44,555 nucleotides of DNA from CAZJRQ01 sp964548535 (GCA_964548535.1 CAZJRQ010000019.1:1-44555), one strand, 5' to 3'. Numbered from the stretch's first letter, positions 10,391 to 19,681 are shown. Numbers and translations: made by a program. The notes: generated by a model not told the origin, from the letters alone.

Positions 10391-10504
10391 CTTATTACCT
10401 TCCTTATATTAATTTTCAACATATAAAAATACGACATAAAGTTTCATCCCAATTGATAATTAATCCAAAACAATTTTCAAACAAATTCATAAATCCACAA
10501 AAAC

Positions 10505-11302
10505 TCAATATTGTTTCTTTTGTATTTTTTTAAATATTCTTTGAGGAATTAAACCAATTGCAATTGGCTTAAAAACGTATGGGATTCCCCTTAACATAAT
10601 ACCCATCTGTTTGTATCCTTTAAAACGCACAATTGATTCATCAACTCTATATTTCATGGGTCTATATTTATTATCATTTATCACAATATAATATTCATAT
10701 AATTTTTCTTGAATATTATATCCCTTATACCCCATTGAATACATACGCATAAACAAATCATAGTCTTCACATCTGCGGGTTTCCTTAGCAACACGATAAT
10801 AACCAGCCTTTTTCAGTGCATCTGCTCTAAACATAGTAGCTGGATGCAAAAAAGGACTACTCCACAAAAAAGATTTTTGCGTTGGTTTCTCATCAACTTT
10901 AAATTCACCCCAAATGCCTCCGTTATCAAAAACATCGGCAATACAACTAACTATAGAAAATTCAGGATGTTCATCAAAAAACTTTAGTTGTTTTTCAAAT
11001 CGTTCTGGCTTAGATATATCATCATCATCTTGACGAGCAATGTACTCGCCTTTCGCTTCCTTAGCACACACATTTAAAGCATTAGCAAGCCCTTTATTCT
11101 TTTCATAAGTTAATATCCTAATTCTTTTATCGATTAACTCTAATTTCTTTAAATTATTATATGTATCATCAGATGAGCCATCATTACATATGATAAACTC
11201 CCAATCAGAAAATGTTTGGTCAACAATTGATTGAACACTTTTTCTAAGCAATTTTAAATTTTTACAGTTGTAAACTCCCATAATCACAGATACTTTAGGC
11301 AA
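10505..11302 (-). CDS. Family 2 glycosyltransferase
   Basis: A 265-residue GT-A enzyme: VSVIMGVYNCKNLKLLRKSV, then FIICNDGSSDDTY, then GEYIARQDDDDISKPERF with the metal-binding Asp cluster, and TRRCEDYDLFMRMYSMGYKG with the catalytic ED. The start is TTG at 11302, chosen because GGAGG lies seven bases upstream. It most resembles the WaaB/SpsA-like EpsE-type enzymes that act early on lipid carriers, but length and motifs do not fix the sugar. It follows the GT4 gene (11406-12560). Confidence 0.88.
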   Translation of the reverse strand: MPKVSVIMGVYNCKNLKLLRKSVQSIVDQTFSDWEFIICNDGSSDDTYNNLKKLELIDKRIRILTYEKNKGLANALNVCAKEAKGEYIARQDDDDISKPERFEKQLKFFDEHPEFSIVSCIADVFDNGGIWGEFKVDEKPTQKSFLWSSPFLHPATMFRADALKKAGYYRVAKETRRCEDYDLFMRMYSMGYKGYNIQEKLYEYYIVINDNKYRPMKYRVDESIVRFKGYKQMGIMLRGIPYVFKPIAIGLIPQRIFKKIQKKQY

Positions 11303-11405
11303 AACTTTTCCTCCACTTTTTAATATTTTAATTCAAATATTATAGATTTTAAATATGCTTCAACGTGATTGCACAATTTATTAAAATAGCAAGATAACAT
11401 AACGA

Positions 11406-12560
11406 CTAATTTTTTGAATTCTTTTTGTTTGTTTCCTTCAAACAATCAAAGTAATAATTTTGTAATTTCCCTGCTTCTTTCCTGATATCATATCCACTTT
11501 CTCTAATTTGATCAGAAACGTCACATCTCTCGTGATTTTCCCATTTGAGAATTACATCAGCCCATTTCCCAGAACTTTCATTTAGTGACATAAAATTAAC
11601 ATTATCTGTAATTTTTGTTTCTTTAGTAATTTCTGTTGACATAACACATGGTAACCCTGTTGCCTGTGCTTCTATACCTACAACAGGTAGTCCTTCATAA
11701 TAAGATGGCAAAACAAAACAATCCATAGCATTGTATAGTGGCATAATAGCCTCAGTCGCTCCGCAATCAATTACTACGTTTCTTAGTCCTAAAGAATCAA
11801 TTTTATCAAAAATTTGTTCCTTTAATTCTCCGTAGCCAACTAATAGTAATATCGCTGATTTATCTCTCTGATATATAGAATTAAATATGTCAATAAGAAA
11901 AACATGATTCTTTTGATACTGATATCTTCCAATATGACCGATTACAAAACAGTTCTCAACACCAAGTTCTTTCCTCTTTTTATCCCTAAGTTGCATATCA
12001 TATCTAAACTTATTGAGATCTAACGCATTGTATATTATCTTGCAATTCTTAGCACCCTTATTGCCATAAATCCATTCAGCTGCGTATTTTGAATTAGCAG
12101 CTATATGGGTTGGAAGCATCTTAGCAAATGGTTTAAGTATATTCTTTGCTACCGTCTTTTTTTCGCCAGGATGTGATGTACTCAAATTTTCTGCAATCCG
12201 TACAGGCGTCCTAGCTAAGAAACCTGCAAACATTGGAAAAACATTAAGCGTGTTAATATATCCATGTAAACATAAATACTGATTTTTTTTCAAAATTTTA
12301 AAAGTCTGATAAATATTCTTAAACGGATTTTTTACTGATGTTATCTCAAACACCCTTCCACCTAAAGCATATATTTCTGAATAATCCTTAATGGGTGAAT
12401 CATCGTCAACAATAAAATCAAACTGAATTAAATCTCTATCTATAAATTTGTAGTAATTCATTATAACAGATTTAATTCCGCCAGTAACATGCATACCCAT
12501 TACAACCGCGATACGTACAGGTTTTTGGTTTATTTTTTTTTTCACTAAACGTTGCTTCAT
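11406..12560 (-). CDS. Family 4 glycosyltransferase
   Basis: A 384-residue GT-B enzyme. The N-terminal domain begins RIAVVMGMHVTGGIKSVIMN, where the Gly-rich loop binds acceptor. The C-terminal domain has VIGHIGRYQYQKNHVFLIDI, then PLYNAMDCFVLPSYYEGLPVVGIEA. The latter is the GT4 donor site, with E-x7-E spacing (YEGLPVVGIEA). This closely follows EpsF-type capsule transferases. RBS GGGAG precedes ATG by eight bases. A run of Lys and Gln at residues 1-14 precedes the fold and may touch the membrane. Confidence 0.9.
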   Translation of the reverse strand: MKQRLVKKKINQKPVRIAVVMGMHVTGGIKSVIMNYYKFIDRDLIQFDFIVDDDSPIKDYSEIYALGGRVFEITSVKNPFKNIYQTFKILKKNQYLCLHGYINTLNVFPMFAGFLARTPVRIAENLSTSHPGEKKTVAKNILKPFAKMLPTHIAANSKYAAEWIYGNKGAKNCKIIYNALDLNKFRYDMQLRDKKRKELGVENCFVIGHIGRYQYQKNHVFLIDIFNSIYQRDKSAILLLVGYGELKEQIFDKIDSLGLRNVVIDCGATEAIMPLYNAMDCFVLPSYYEGLPVVGIEAQATGLPCVMSTEITKETKITDNVNFMSLNESSGKWADVILKWENHERCDVSDQIRESGYDIRKEAGKLQNYYFDCLKETNKKNSKN

Positions 12561-12621
12561 TTATTTATCTCCCTATCAAATAAGACTAACAAACAATTCA
12601 TATTATAATATTTAGTTATTG

Positions 12622-13560
12622 CTAAAGATTATAATATCTAGTAATAAACTCAGCCGTTTTTAAAATACCTTCTTTTAAAGATATAGAATTCAATGTACCA
12701 AAATCATTTTCATATCTTGAAATATCCAAATAATTTACTGGTACATCTACATTTCTACCCGATTTATAAGATACATTCAAGTCAATACCAAGCATATCAT
12801 GAATAGTATCTAAAACTTGATTTATGCTAGTTCCATACCCACAACCCAAATTATAAGTTTTATGCTTTTTTACACCATCAGAAATATTCAAAATTGCTGT
12901 AACAGAATCATCAATATATATGAAATCCCGTACTACGGAACCATCACCATAAACTTCAATTTTTTCACCTTTTAACGCCTTATAAGTAAAAGTTGTAACA
13001 GCACCCAACACTCCATTAGGTCTTTGATATGGTCCGTAAGGATTAGCTAGGCGAATAATTCTATAATCTAATCCATACATATACCGATATAAATATAAAA
13101 GCTTTTCAATAGTTATTTTTTGTACGCCATAAGAACTAATCGGATATGTAGGTGTATCTTCTTTTAGCGGACATCCAACTTCCTTACCATATACTGTTCC
13201 TCCAGAAGATACAAATATAACTTTGTTCACCCCACAGTGGACACATGACTCTAACAAATTAGCAGTAAAAATAATATTTGAAGCTAATTCTTGTGGAATC
13301 TTTTGGTTAGAAGTTGTTGGAACTGTTGTACTTACCAAATGATATATAACATCTTGTCCTTTTAATAAATCATCAAAATCTGTATCAATTTCAAGCGATG
13401 ATTCTTTAATAGTTACATTTTGAAAATTCATAGAATTAATATTCCCAAAAAACAATCGGCTTTTATCCACCAAAGTGATGTTATCATCATAGTTTTTAGC
13501 TAATTCGATTGTCAAGTTTGTACCAATAAATCCCGCTGCACCTAAAATCAAAATATTCAT
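12622..13560 (-). CDS. NAD-dependent sugar epimerase/dehydratase (extended SDR)
   Basis: A 312-residue protein from the ATG at 13560. I prefer this over the upstream in-frame ATG at 13578 because GTGGAG sits four bases before it and the fold starts MNILILGAAGFIGTN. Motifs: GAAGFIG (NAD binding), VSSGGTVYG (catalytic Ser/Thr), SSYGVQK (YxxxK catalytic pair) and RLANPYGPYQRPNG. The family interconverts UDP-hexoses, for example at C4. The enzyme probably supplies a nucleotide sugar for this cluster. It is distinct from galE at 18542-19555, whose start and length differ. Confidence 0.87.
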   Translation of the reverse strand: MNILILGAAGFIGTNLTIELAKNYDDNITLVDKSRLFFGNINSMNFQNVTIKESSLEIDTDFDDLLKGQDVIYHLVSTTVPTTSNQKIPQELASNIIFTANLLESCVHCGVNKVIFVSSGGTVYGKEVGCPLKEDTPTYPISSYGVQKITIEKLLYLYRYMYGLDYRIIRLANPYGPYQRPNGVLGAVTTFTYKALKGEKIEVYGDGSVVRDFIYIDDSVTAILNISDGVKKHKTYNLGCGYGTSINQVLDTIHDMLGIDLNVSYKSGRNVDVPVNYLDISRYENDFGTLNSISLKEGILKTAEFITRYYNL

Positions 13561-13639
13561 AAATCTCCACTCTCCCAAAATATTAGTAACAGCATTTTCT
13601 CAAAACACCACTAATATTCAACGACCGCTTTTACTTATT

Positions 13640-13815
13640 TAAATTAACTAGATATATAAAAGCAACACATAACTGTATCAGTCTTAATGCAATTTGCATT
13701 TTTGACAGAAAAACGTAACCGGTAATGTCAATGTCAACACCGATTGCGTCATATCCTCTTTTATTCAATTCATTTATAACACATGACCTAATAAATAGCC
13801 TAAAAGATTTTTTAT
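13640..13815 (-). pseudogene. Remnant of dTDP-4-dehydrorhamnose reductase (rmlD) N terminus
   Basis: In the minus strand the codons read NLLGYLLGHV, and one frame away VINELNKRGYDAIGVDIDIT. This matches the start of RmlD proteins (G-x-x-GQLG-x-DVVNELxKRGYxxIGxD). Further on another frame reads ANCIKTDTVMCCFYIS, like the later NPDxVIHCAAYT block. Stops and frame changes make it non-functional, and the rest of the gene is absent. Recognised from memory of the family, not by a search. Confidence 0.45.
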
Positions 13816-13864
13816 GTCAAACTTATTTATTATAAAAACATTTAATATTAAAAATTGACTTTTC

Positions 13865-14722
13865 TTATCTTTTCTTTATTAAATCACTCACGCATGTTAA
13901 CAAATTATCTTGCATTTCTTTTACCATTGCATCTGTAATCGAATAATTATTAATAATATCTCTAACTTCTGGAATATGTTCTGAATCAACTTTGTATGCA
14001 GGATTAATTATTCCATATGCAGAATAATAATCATCAAACTTGAATCCTGTACCAAGTGGAGCATCAGTAAAATAAACGCGCATATTCGGACGTCTAAAAG
14101 CATCTGCTATTATTAATCCATGCAATGAGCTTGAAAATATAAATTTACATTCTGCAATTTCTTTTATAACTTGCATTGGGTCTTTTTGCAAATCAATTAC
14201 ATGAGCACCTGGATTTTTACGAAGTAAAAGTTCTACTTGACGTGCATCTTTCTCTTTATAGTGCGGTATAATACCCACCTCATATTTTATACTAGGTGAT
14301 TCATCAAAAAGTAGAGATGCTAATATTCCGGCATCTCCTAAAACAGGATTAATTGAATGTCCTAATATTTTTTCAATTACCTCTTTACTTAGTCTACCTC
14401 GCACAGCCATAAACTCAACTTTATTTCTACTTAGACCAGTTCTTTCTTTTGAATAATCATCAAGAAATCCAGTTCCCCATGTGTAACAAGTTTTTGTACA
14501 ATGATGATTAAGGTGCTTTTTACATAAACCTTTAATACTCTTATCTTCCTTATTTGGTCCAGTAAAAAGCAAATCTAAAAAACTGCCAATACCAGTTAAC
14601 TCATATTGATCTACTCTCTTAGCTTTGTGAAAATCAACTTTAAGTACATTTTCCATTATATATTCATTTAACAAATCTCCCATATTAGGAATTTTTGTAT
14701 ATGCAAATGCTAACGACTTCAT
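13865..14722 (-). CDS. Polysaccharide pyruvyl transferase family protein
   Basis: A 285-residue protein. The ATG at 14722 is preferred over an upstream in-frame start at 14758 because AAGGGAG lies five bases before it and the conserved family start follows: MKSLAFAYTKIPNMGDLLNE. Other family signs are YTWGTGFLDD, VRGRLSKEVIEK, VLGDAGILAS, VGIIPHYKEKD and FIFSSSLHGLIIADAFRRP. The last is the Ser-Ser-Leu-His-Gly loop near the donor phosphoenolpyruvate site. It likely adds pyruvyl (or a related acid) to a cell-surface glycan. It is the first intact gene of the cluster, and is the second paralogue of this family in it (the other is at 5126-6232). Confidence 0.87.
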   Translation of the reverse strand: MKSLAFAYTKIPNMGDLLNEYIMENVLKVDFHKAKRVDQYELTGIGSFLDLLFTGPNKEDKSIKGLCKKHLNHHCTKTCYTWGTGFLDDYSKERTGLSRNKVEFMAVRGRLSKEVIEKILGHSINPVLGDAGILASLLFDESPSIKYEVGIIPHYKEKDARQVELLLRKNPGAHVIDLQKDPMQVIKEIAECKFIFSSSLHGLIIADAFRRPNMRVYFTDAPLGTGFKFDDYYSAYGIINPAYKVDSEHIPEVRDIINNYSITDAMVKEMQDNLLTCVSDLIKKR

Positions 14723-15235
14723 AACTACTCCCTTTCTCCTTATGAATATATAACGCAAATTTCGAATTTAATTTTATATCAAACAACAAATAAACTACAT
14801 TTTTTAATATATTCAATGTTCTTAACACCAAAATAATCAAGATAATAAAGATAATAAAGACTGAACCTAAGTTTAGAACAACTTAAAAAACAGTGACATT
14901 CCAATCTATCCATATTACTATACCACACTAACTATGAAAATATCAAAAATTCATAAAAGTTAAAATAATCATCTATTGTTTTTTTGGAGTTGAATCGCAA
15001 ATATGTTTTCAAACGAAGATTATACTTTGACTAAAAAAATTTGCGCAATTTCTGTTGCAGCTTATATAGTGCATTTTTGTACTAAAATAAAAAAACAACT
15101 ATTAATCTTTTTATAAAATCAGCAGTCATCTTGTCATCTTTCTATTTATCGCACTTAAAGATTTATATATATTTCAATATAATTCAGACATACAATACAT
15201 TCTTAATCATATAAAAGTGCTATACATCATTTTTA
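14723..15235. other. AT-rich gap upstream of the polysaccharide cluster
   Basis: No coding frame or clear sigma-A promoter is visible. I note only tandem short repeats (GATAATAAA twice near 14839-14856). The promoter of the cluster should be somewhere here or further upstream, but I cannot point to it. Confidence 0.4.
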
Positions 15236-15262
15236 AACACTTTGTATTAAAAACAAAGTGTT
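15236..15262 (-). terminator. Hairpin after the dead ugd gene
   Basis: A perfect 10-bp stem (15236-15245 with 15253-15262, arm AACACTTTGT) and a 7-base loop, 36 bases after the relic stop codon. The T-run on the minus strand is poor, so terminator strength is doubtful. Confidence 0.45.
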
Positions 15263-15297
15263 CGCCTTCTATCAATTACCATTAACCATAGGATTTA

Positions 15298-16311
15298 TCA
15301 ATCCCTTATTAAAAAAACTCTAGTGTATACTTTATCCTTAACGTCATCCAGAAAATCACCATATCTATTAGCGATTATAGCGTCACATTGACTTTTAAAT
15401 TCTTACAAATCATTAATAACTAGACTTCCAAAAAAAGTTTCCTAATTTTGAAGAGTTGGTTCATACACCACAAATGTTGTACCTTTAGCCTTAATTCGTT
15501 TCATAGCGCTCTGAATATAACTCTGACGGAAATTGTCTGAATTGCTCTTCATAGTCAATTGATACACCGATAGTAACAGCCTTTTCGTTATTTCTATCGT
15601 AAGTATCATCCTGATCATATCCATAATATCCAGCATCTGCAGTACTCTATCAGCAATAAAATTCTTATTGTACAATTTTACGCAACAATACTCCAACCAA
15701 ATTCTCAGACACATCTTTGTAATTCGCCAACAACGGTTTGGTAACTTTCTGCAAGAAATATTCTCCATACCCAAAACTTGGAACGCTATAGTGTGAACCA
15801 ATGCTTGGGTCAAGACCCATACCATAAATAATTTACTTTGTATCTAAACCCTTCATCTCAGCATAAGTGTCAAGTTCATTATAACATGAAACTGTAAGCA
15901 CAAGGTATGTATTTGCAAAAAGCTTAACAACCTCGACCTAAGTAAAACTCATGAACAAAGTGTCTATATTTTCTTTTATCACACCATTTTGCAAAAGTTT
16001 TACAAATGTATGAGTAGCTTCAGCAAACGCTCATCTTTCATATCTATATCAACAATGATACGACTTAAATATACGTTGTCATACAGCGACTTGCTCTCAC
16101 GTAAAAACTCTAGCCTGAAGATAATGTTATCACTACAAGTTTTCTCACGAATTGATTTGATGTAACCAACTGGTATTGTAGATTTTATTACCATTTCAGG
16201 AACATCCTCTACTCCATATACCTTATTATTGTGAGACAACAATGTTGCAATTGATAAGCCCACATATCCAGCATCAGCTACAGCGATAACCAAATCATTT
16301 ATACTCCTCAT
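15298..16311 (-). pseudogene. ugd: Decayed UDP-glucose 6-dehydrogenase
   Basis: Pieces in order: VADAGYVGLSIATLLS (the Rossmann GxGxxG has lost its first Gly), then VIKSTIPVGYIKSI, DNIIFRLEFLRESKSLYDN, MGLDPSIGSHY, RVLQMLDIMDMIRMI, LTMKSNSDNFRQS, RIKAKGTTFVVYEPTLQN and DAIIANRYGDFLDDVKDK. These are recognisable blocks of UDP-glucose dehydrogenase, which makes UDP-glucuronate for acidic polymers. About 90 residues between VYGVEDVPE and VIKSTIPVG are missing. Several frame changes occur at about 15830-16040, and TAG and TAA stops lie in frame near 15440 and 15405. The start region is also shifted. Too many lesions for sequence error: this is a genuine pseudogene. The cluster has therefore lost its own UDP-glucuronate supply. 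Confidence 0.92.
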
Positions 16312-16609
16312 TTTAAAAGTTATAATTAAATCAACTCACATATATATAAATTTCAGCCTGCCGACAACTCAATATTTAAGTTCGCAACTCCAAACAACTA
16401 CCGAATCAATAAAACTTATATGTATGAAATCACGTTTCAAAAATGGTTTTATTTTAAAATTCATTATGTGTAAATTACAATTATAAAATTCTTTTTTAAA
16501 TTATATCATATTCAATTCAAAAAGTCAATGTTCATTTAGCATATTGGTACTTATTTAACAAGCGTTTCATAAAGTTGTGTGATAAAATTATGACAATTTT
16601 CCAAATAAA
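16312..16609. other. Intergenic region between dead ugd and the LCP gene
   Basis: AT-rich and non-coding. The sequence next to 16311 still carries the old ugd ribosome site (GAGGAG). The right side leads into the promoter at 16610. Nothing else was recognised. Confidence 0.4.
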
Positions 16610-16638
16610 TTGACTTTATAGTCAAATAGTAATATAAT
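16610..16638 (+). promoter_or_regulatory. Sigma-A promoter of the LCP gene
   Basis: TTGACT (16610-16615), 17-base spacer, TATAAT (16633-16638). This leaves a leader of about 110 bases before the ATG at 16755. Confidence 0.75.
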
Positions 16639-16754
16639 AAGATATGTTAATATGTTTTAAAAAACTGCAGATACTAATAAAAATATAAATTGTCAGCAGA
16701 AATATATTGATACATACTTGCAAAGATGTGTAAACAAAATGGAGGTCTGATCAG

Positions 16755-18272
16755 ATGAGTGATAACAATCAGCGAAGAAACAGAGATTACGATAGAAATA
16801 ATGATTATAATAATAGAAATCGCAATCAAAATTATGATAGCGACCCATATCAGAACGGCGAGCAGTATGATGATTATCAAAGGCAGTATGAGGAACAGCT
16901 AAGACAGTATACGCAGTTTGATAATGCCGATTATGATGCCGATAATGACTTGGAATTTCATGAATATAATAGACAAGCTAACCGTCCTAATTATGATGAT
17001 TATGACAGACAGAATAACTATGATAATTATAACGGACAGCAAGGTCAAAATTCTCAAAATGGACAGAATAGACAAAGGCAAAATCCTAATCGAAATAACC
17101 AGCGCAATTCATCTCAAAATGGAAATAATCAAAATCGCAACAACCAAAACAGAAGCAATCAAGGCAAGTCAAACAATAAAAATAAGACTTCAAAGAACAA
17201 CGCACAACGTTCAGCAAACAATAAAAATCAGCAAACCAGAAATAATAATTCTACTCGAAATGCACCTAACAAAACTAACAACTACAATCAAAATAACAAA
17301 AAGGCTAAAAACAAAAAAATGCGTAAACAAAAAAGGAAAAAGCGTTCAATCTTCAAAACAATGCTATCAATTTTACTGATAATATTTATACTTCTAAATA
17401 TCTTGCTGTTAAAATATCTAGGTAAGGTAAACTACGTTGAAAACGGCACAAGGCAGGTTACAAATGCCTCAATGAAATCTAGTGATGTACTAAATGTTCT
17501 TGTAATCGGTTCGGATACACGTTCATCTGAGGAACGCGGACGTACCGACTCGATGATTTTACTTTCGGTAAACAAAAAGACAAAAGAATTCACAATGACA
17601 TCTTTCATGCGTGATATGTATGTTGAAATTCCAAGCTATGGCTGGGCTAAGATGAATGAGGCTTATGTTCACGGTGGCGCTGAAATGCTAATGGACACAA
17701 TTGAGTTAAATTTTGACATTGCGGTTGACAAATATGTTTATGTCGACTTTTTCGCATTCGTTGACATTGTGGACGCTCTTGGCGGAATCGAGCTTGATAT
17801 TTCAGACGAAGAAGCCGAGGGAATGATTCCTCCAATGGCTGAACAAAACAAATATCTCGGAAATAAAAAAGGCACTGATTATCTAACATCAGGCGGAGAA
17901 AATATGAAAGCAAACGGCAATCAGGCACTTGCATATGCAAGACTAAGATATGTGGGAAATTCAGACTTTGAGCGTACCGAAAGACAGCGTACAGTAATAA
18001 CAAAAATACTAGAAAAGTCAACAAAAATCGGACCATTTAAGTTCAATAATTTCGCAAACGCTTGCATGTCAAACCTAACTACAAACATGACAAAATCGGA
18101 GCTTTACTTGCTAACCTACAGAGCTCCATTTATACTAGGTTATGAAAATCAAGAGTTGAGAATTCCAGCAGAGGGCGCATACACCTACGGAAATCACAAT
18201 TCACAATCTACTTTAGACGTCGACTTTGACAAGTGTAAGCAAGACTTGAATAAAACGATTTATCACAAATAA
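16755..18272 (+). CDS. LytR-CpsA-Psr (LCP) family glycopolymer-peptidoglycan ligase with long Asn-rich tail
   Basis: A 505-residue protein. Residues 1 to about 190 are low complexity, dominated by Asn, Gln, Arg, Asp and Tyr and becoming Lys-rich before the membrane. Residues about 199-222 (MLSILLIIFILLNILLLKYL) form one membrane segment. From about 245 the LCP domain follows: VLNVLVIGSDTRSSEERGRT with its Asp and Arg, SFMRDMYVEIP, KMNEAYVHGG, and ALAYARLRYVGNSDFERTER, the Arg-rich pyrophosphate-binding block. Family members transfer teichoic acid or capsule from undecaprenyl carriers to peptidoglycan outside the cell. Divergence from the polysaccharide cluster suggests it anchors that glycan. 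GGAGG lies nine bases before ATG. The disordered tail would be cytoplasmic and is unusually long. Confidence 0.92.
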   Translation: MSDNNQRRNRDYDRNNDYNNRNRNQNYDSDPYQNGEQYDDYQRQYEEQLRQYTQFDNADYDADNDLEFHEYNRQANRPNYDDYDRQNNYDNYNGQQGQNSQNGQNRQRQNPNRNNQRNSSQNGNNQNRNNQNRSNQGKSNNKNKTSKNNAQRSANNKNQQTRNNNSTRNAPNKTNNYNQNNKKAKNKKMRKQKRKKRSIFKTMLSILLIIFILLNILLLKYLGKVNYVENGTRQVTNASMKSSDVLNVLVIGSDTRSSEERGRTDSMILLSVNKKTKEFTMTSFMRDMYVEIPSYGWAKMNEAYVHGGAEMLMDTIELNFDIAVDKYVYVDFFAFVDIVDALGGIELDISDEEAEGMIPPMAEQNKYLGNKKGTDYLTSGGENMKANGNQALAYARLRYVGNSDFERTERQRTVITKILEKSTKIGPFKFNNFANACMSNLTTNMTKSELYLLTYRAPFILGYENQELRIPAEGAYTYGNHNSQSTLDVDFDKCKQDLNKTIYHK

Positions 18273-18280
18273 TAAAACAC

Positions 18281-18317
18281 AAAGACGCACTGAAAATCAA
18301 GTGCGTCTTTACTTTTT
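18281..18317 (+). terminator. Terminator of the LCP gene
   Basis: A perfect 11-bp stem (AAAGACGCACT at 18281-18291 with 18300-18310) with an 8-base loop, followed by TTTACTTTTT. Confidence 0.85.
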
Positions 18318-18469
18318 AACATGACGAAAAGTCTATTATTTTGTGTATCTATTCTCAGCCGTAAGTTGGAAACAGATACACTTGCCCATTTGGCTAACAC
18401 TATTACAATAAAATTTAAAGATTTTTTTATAATATGGTCGTGCGTTCATTGCGTTTTTCACAAAAAAGG

Positions 18470-18498
18470 TTGAAAAATCCAATAAACTATGCTATACT
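18470..18498 (+). promoter_or_regulatory. Sigma-A promoter of galE
   Basis: TTGAAA (18470-18475), 17-base spacer, TATACT (18493-18498), 44 bases upstream of the chosen start. Confidence 0.7.
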
Positions 18499-18541
18499 AA
18501 AATCTGAAACAAAAATATTACAAATGAGAGGATGTTATAAA

Positions 18542-19555
18542 ATGGCACAAATCTTAGTTACCGGCGGCGCTGGATTTATTGGAAGTCACACTTGCGTTAA
18601 ACTTCTTGAGGCAGGATATGAAGTTATCATTCTTGACAACTTTTCAAACTCAAAACCTGAGGCACTAAACAGAATAAAGAAAATCACAGGCAAAGATTTT
18701 AAGTTTTACGAGGCAGATATTCTAAACCTTGACGCACTTAACAAAGTTTTCGATGAGAACAAAATCGACGCTGTAATCCACTTTGCTGGACTTAAAGCAG
18801 TTGGCGAATCAGTACAAAAGCCTGTTGAATACTACCACAACAACCTAACAGGAACACTTCTACTAATCGATGCCATGAGAAATCATGACTGCAAAAAAAT
18901 TGTATTCTCATCATCAGCAACAGTATACGGCATTGATAACGAAGCTCCATTTATTGAAACAATGCCAACGCACACATCAACAAATCCATACGGTTACACA
19001 AAGGTAGTAATCGAGCAGATTTTGAAGGATGTTTTTGTATCAGACAACGACTGGTCGATTTCATTACTAAGATATTTCAATCCAATCGGCGCGCACAAAA
19101 GCGGACTTTTGGGTGAAGATCCAAACGGAATTCCAAACAATCTTTTCCCATACATCGCACAGGTTGCACTAGGCAAACTTGAAACTTTAGGCGTATTCGG
19201 AGATGATTATGATACTCCAGACGGAACAGGCGTCCGCGACTACATTCACGTAGTAGATTTAGCATCAGGACATCTATGTGCAGTTAAGTATGTACTTGAG
19301 CACAAGGGCGTAGAGGCAGTAAATCTAGGAACAGGCAAGGGCTCAAGCGTTCTTGACGTTCTGCACGCATTTGAAAAAGCATGCGGAAAAGAGTTGCCAT
19401 ATGCAATCAAGCCAAGACGTGCCGGCGACATAGCAACATGCTACGCAGACACACAAAAAGCCAAAGACCTATTCAACTGGGAAGCTGAGTTCGACATTGA
19501 AGACATGGCAATCGACGGCTGGAATTTCACTAAGAATAATCCTAATGGGTTGTAA
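18542..19555 (+). CDS. galE: UDP-glucose 4-epimerase
   Basis: A 337-residue protein, the normal GalE length. The start at 18542 follows GAGAGGA and gives MAQILVTGGAGFIGSHTCVK. A longer in-frame start at 18434 would run through the promoter, so it is rejected. Motifs: TGGAGFIGSH (NAD binding), VIHFAGLKAVGESVQKPVEY, VFSSSATVYG with catalytic Ser/Thr, NPYGYTKVVIEQ (YxxxK), SLLRYFNPIGAHKSGLLGED and the C-terminal RRAGDIATCYAD. It interconverts UDP-glucose and UDP-galactose in the cytosol. It follows its own promoter and two terminators, so it is monocistronic. It can feed galactose residues to the nearby polysaccharide pathway. Confidence 0.96.
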   Translation: MAQILVTGGAGFIGSHTCVKLLEAGYEVIILDNFSNSKPEALNRIKKITGKDFKFYEADILNLDALNKVFDENKIDAVIHFAGLKAVGESVQKPVEYYHNNLTGTLLLIDAMRNHDCKKIVFSSSATVYGIDNEAPFIETMPTHTSTNPYGYTKVVIEQILKDVFVSDNDWSISLLRYFNPIGAHKSGLLGEDPNGIPNNLFPYIAQVALGKLETLGVFGDDYDTPDGTGVRDYIHVVDLASGHLCAVKYVLEHKGVEAVNLGTGKGSSVLDVLHAFEKACGKELPYAIKPRRAGDIATCYADTQKAKDLFNWEAEFDIEDMAIDGWNFTKNNPNGL

Positions 19556-19573
19556 TTAATTTGGTATAAAAAC

Positions 19574-19619
19574 AAAGAGTATGCGGTCGATAATGGACTG
19601 CATACTCTTTTCAATTTTG
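19574..19619 (+). terminator. Terminator of galE
   Basis: An 11-bp perfect stem (AAAGAGTATGC at 19574-19584 with 19600-19610) followed by TTCAATTTTGT. Confidence 0.8.
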
Positions 19620-19630
19620 TAACACAACTA

Positions 19631-19681
19631 AAAACTCCTCTAAATTGATTTTTAACCATCAATTTAGAGGAGTTTTTCCGT
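19631..19681. terminator. Bidirectional terminator between galE and the PP2C gene
   Basis: A perfect 19-bp inverted repeat (19631-19649 with 19658-19676) with an 8-base loop. There are five T on each exit side. It can serve galE readthrough on plus and the convergent phosphatase gene on minus. Confidence 0.85.

Noticed and set aside
16674..17081. Minus-strand Ile-rich open frames
   Set aside because: They are the complement of the Asn-rich LCP tail, where Asn/Asp codons read as Ile/Val.
18434..18541. Longer N terminus of galE
   Set aside because: It would place codons over the promoter; GalE family starts at MAQILVTGG and a ribosome site supports 18542.
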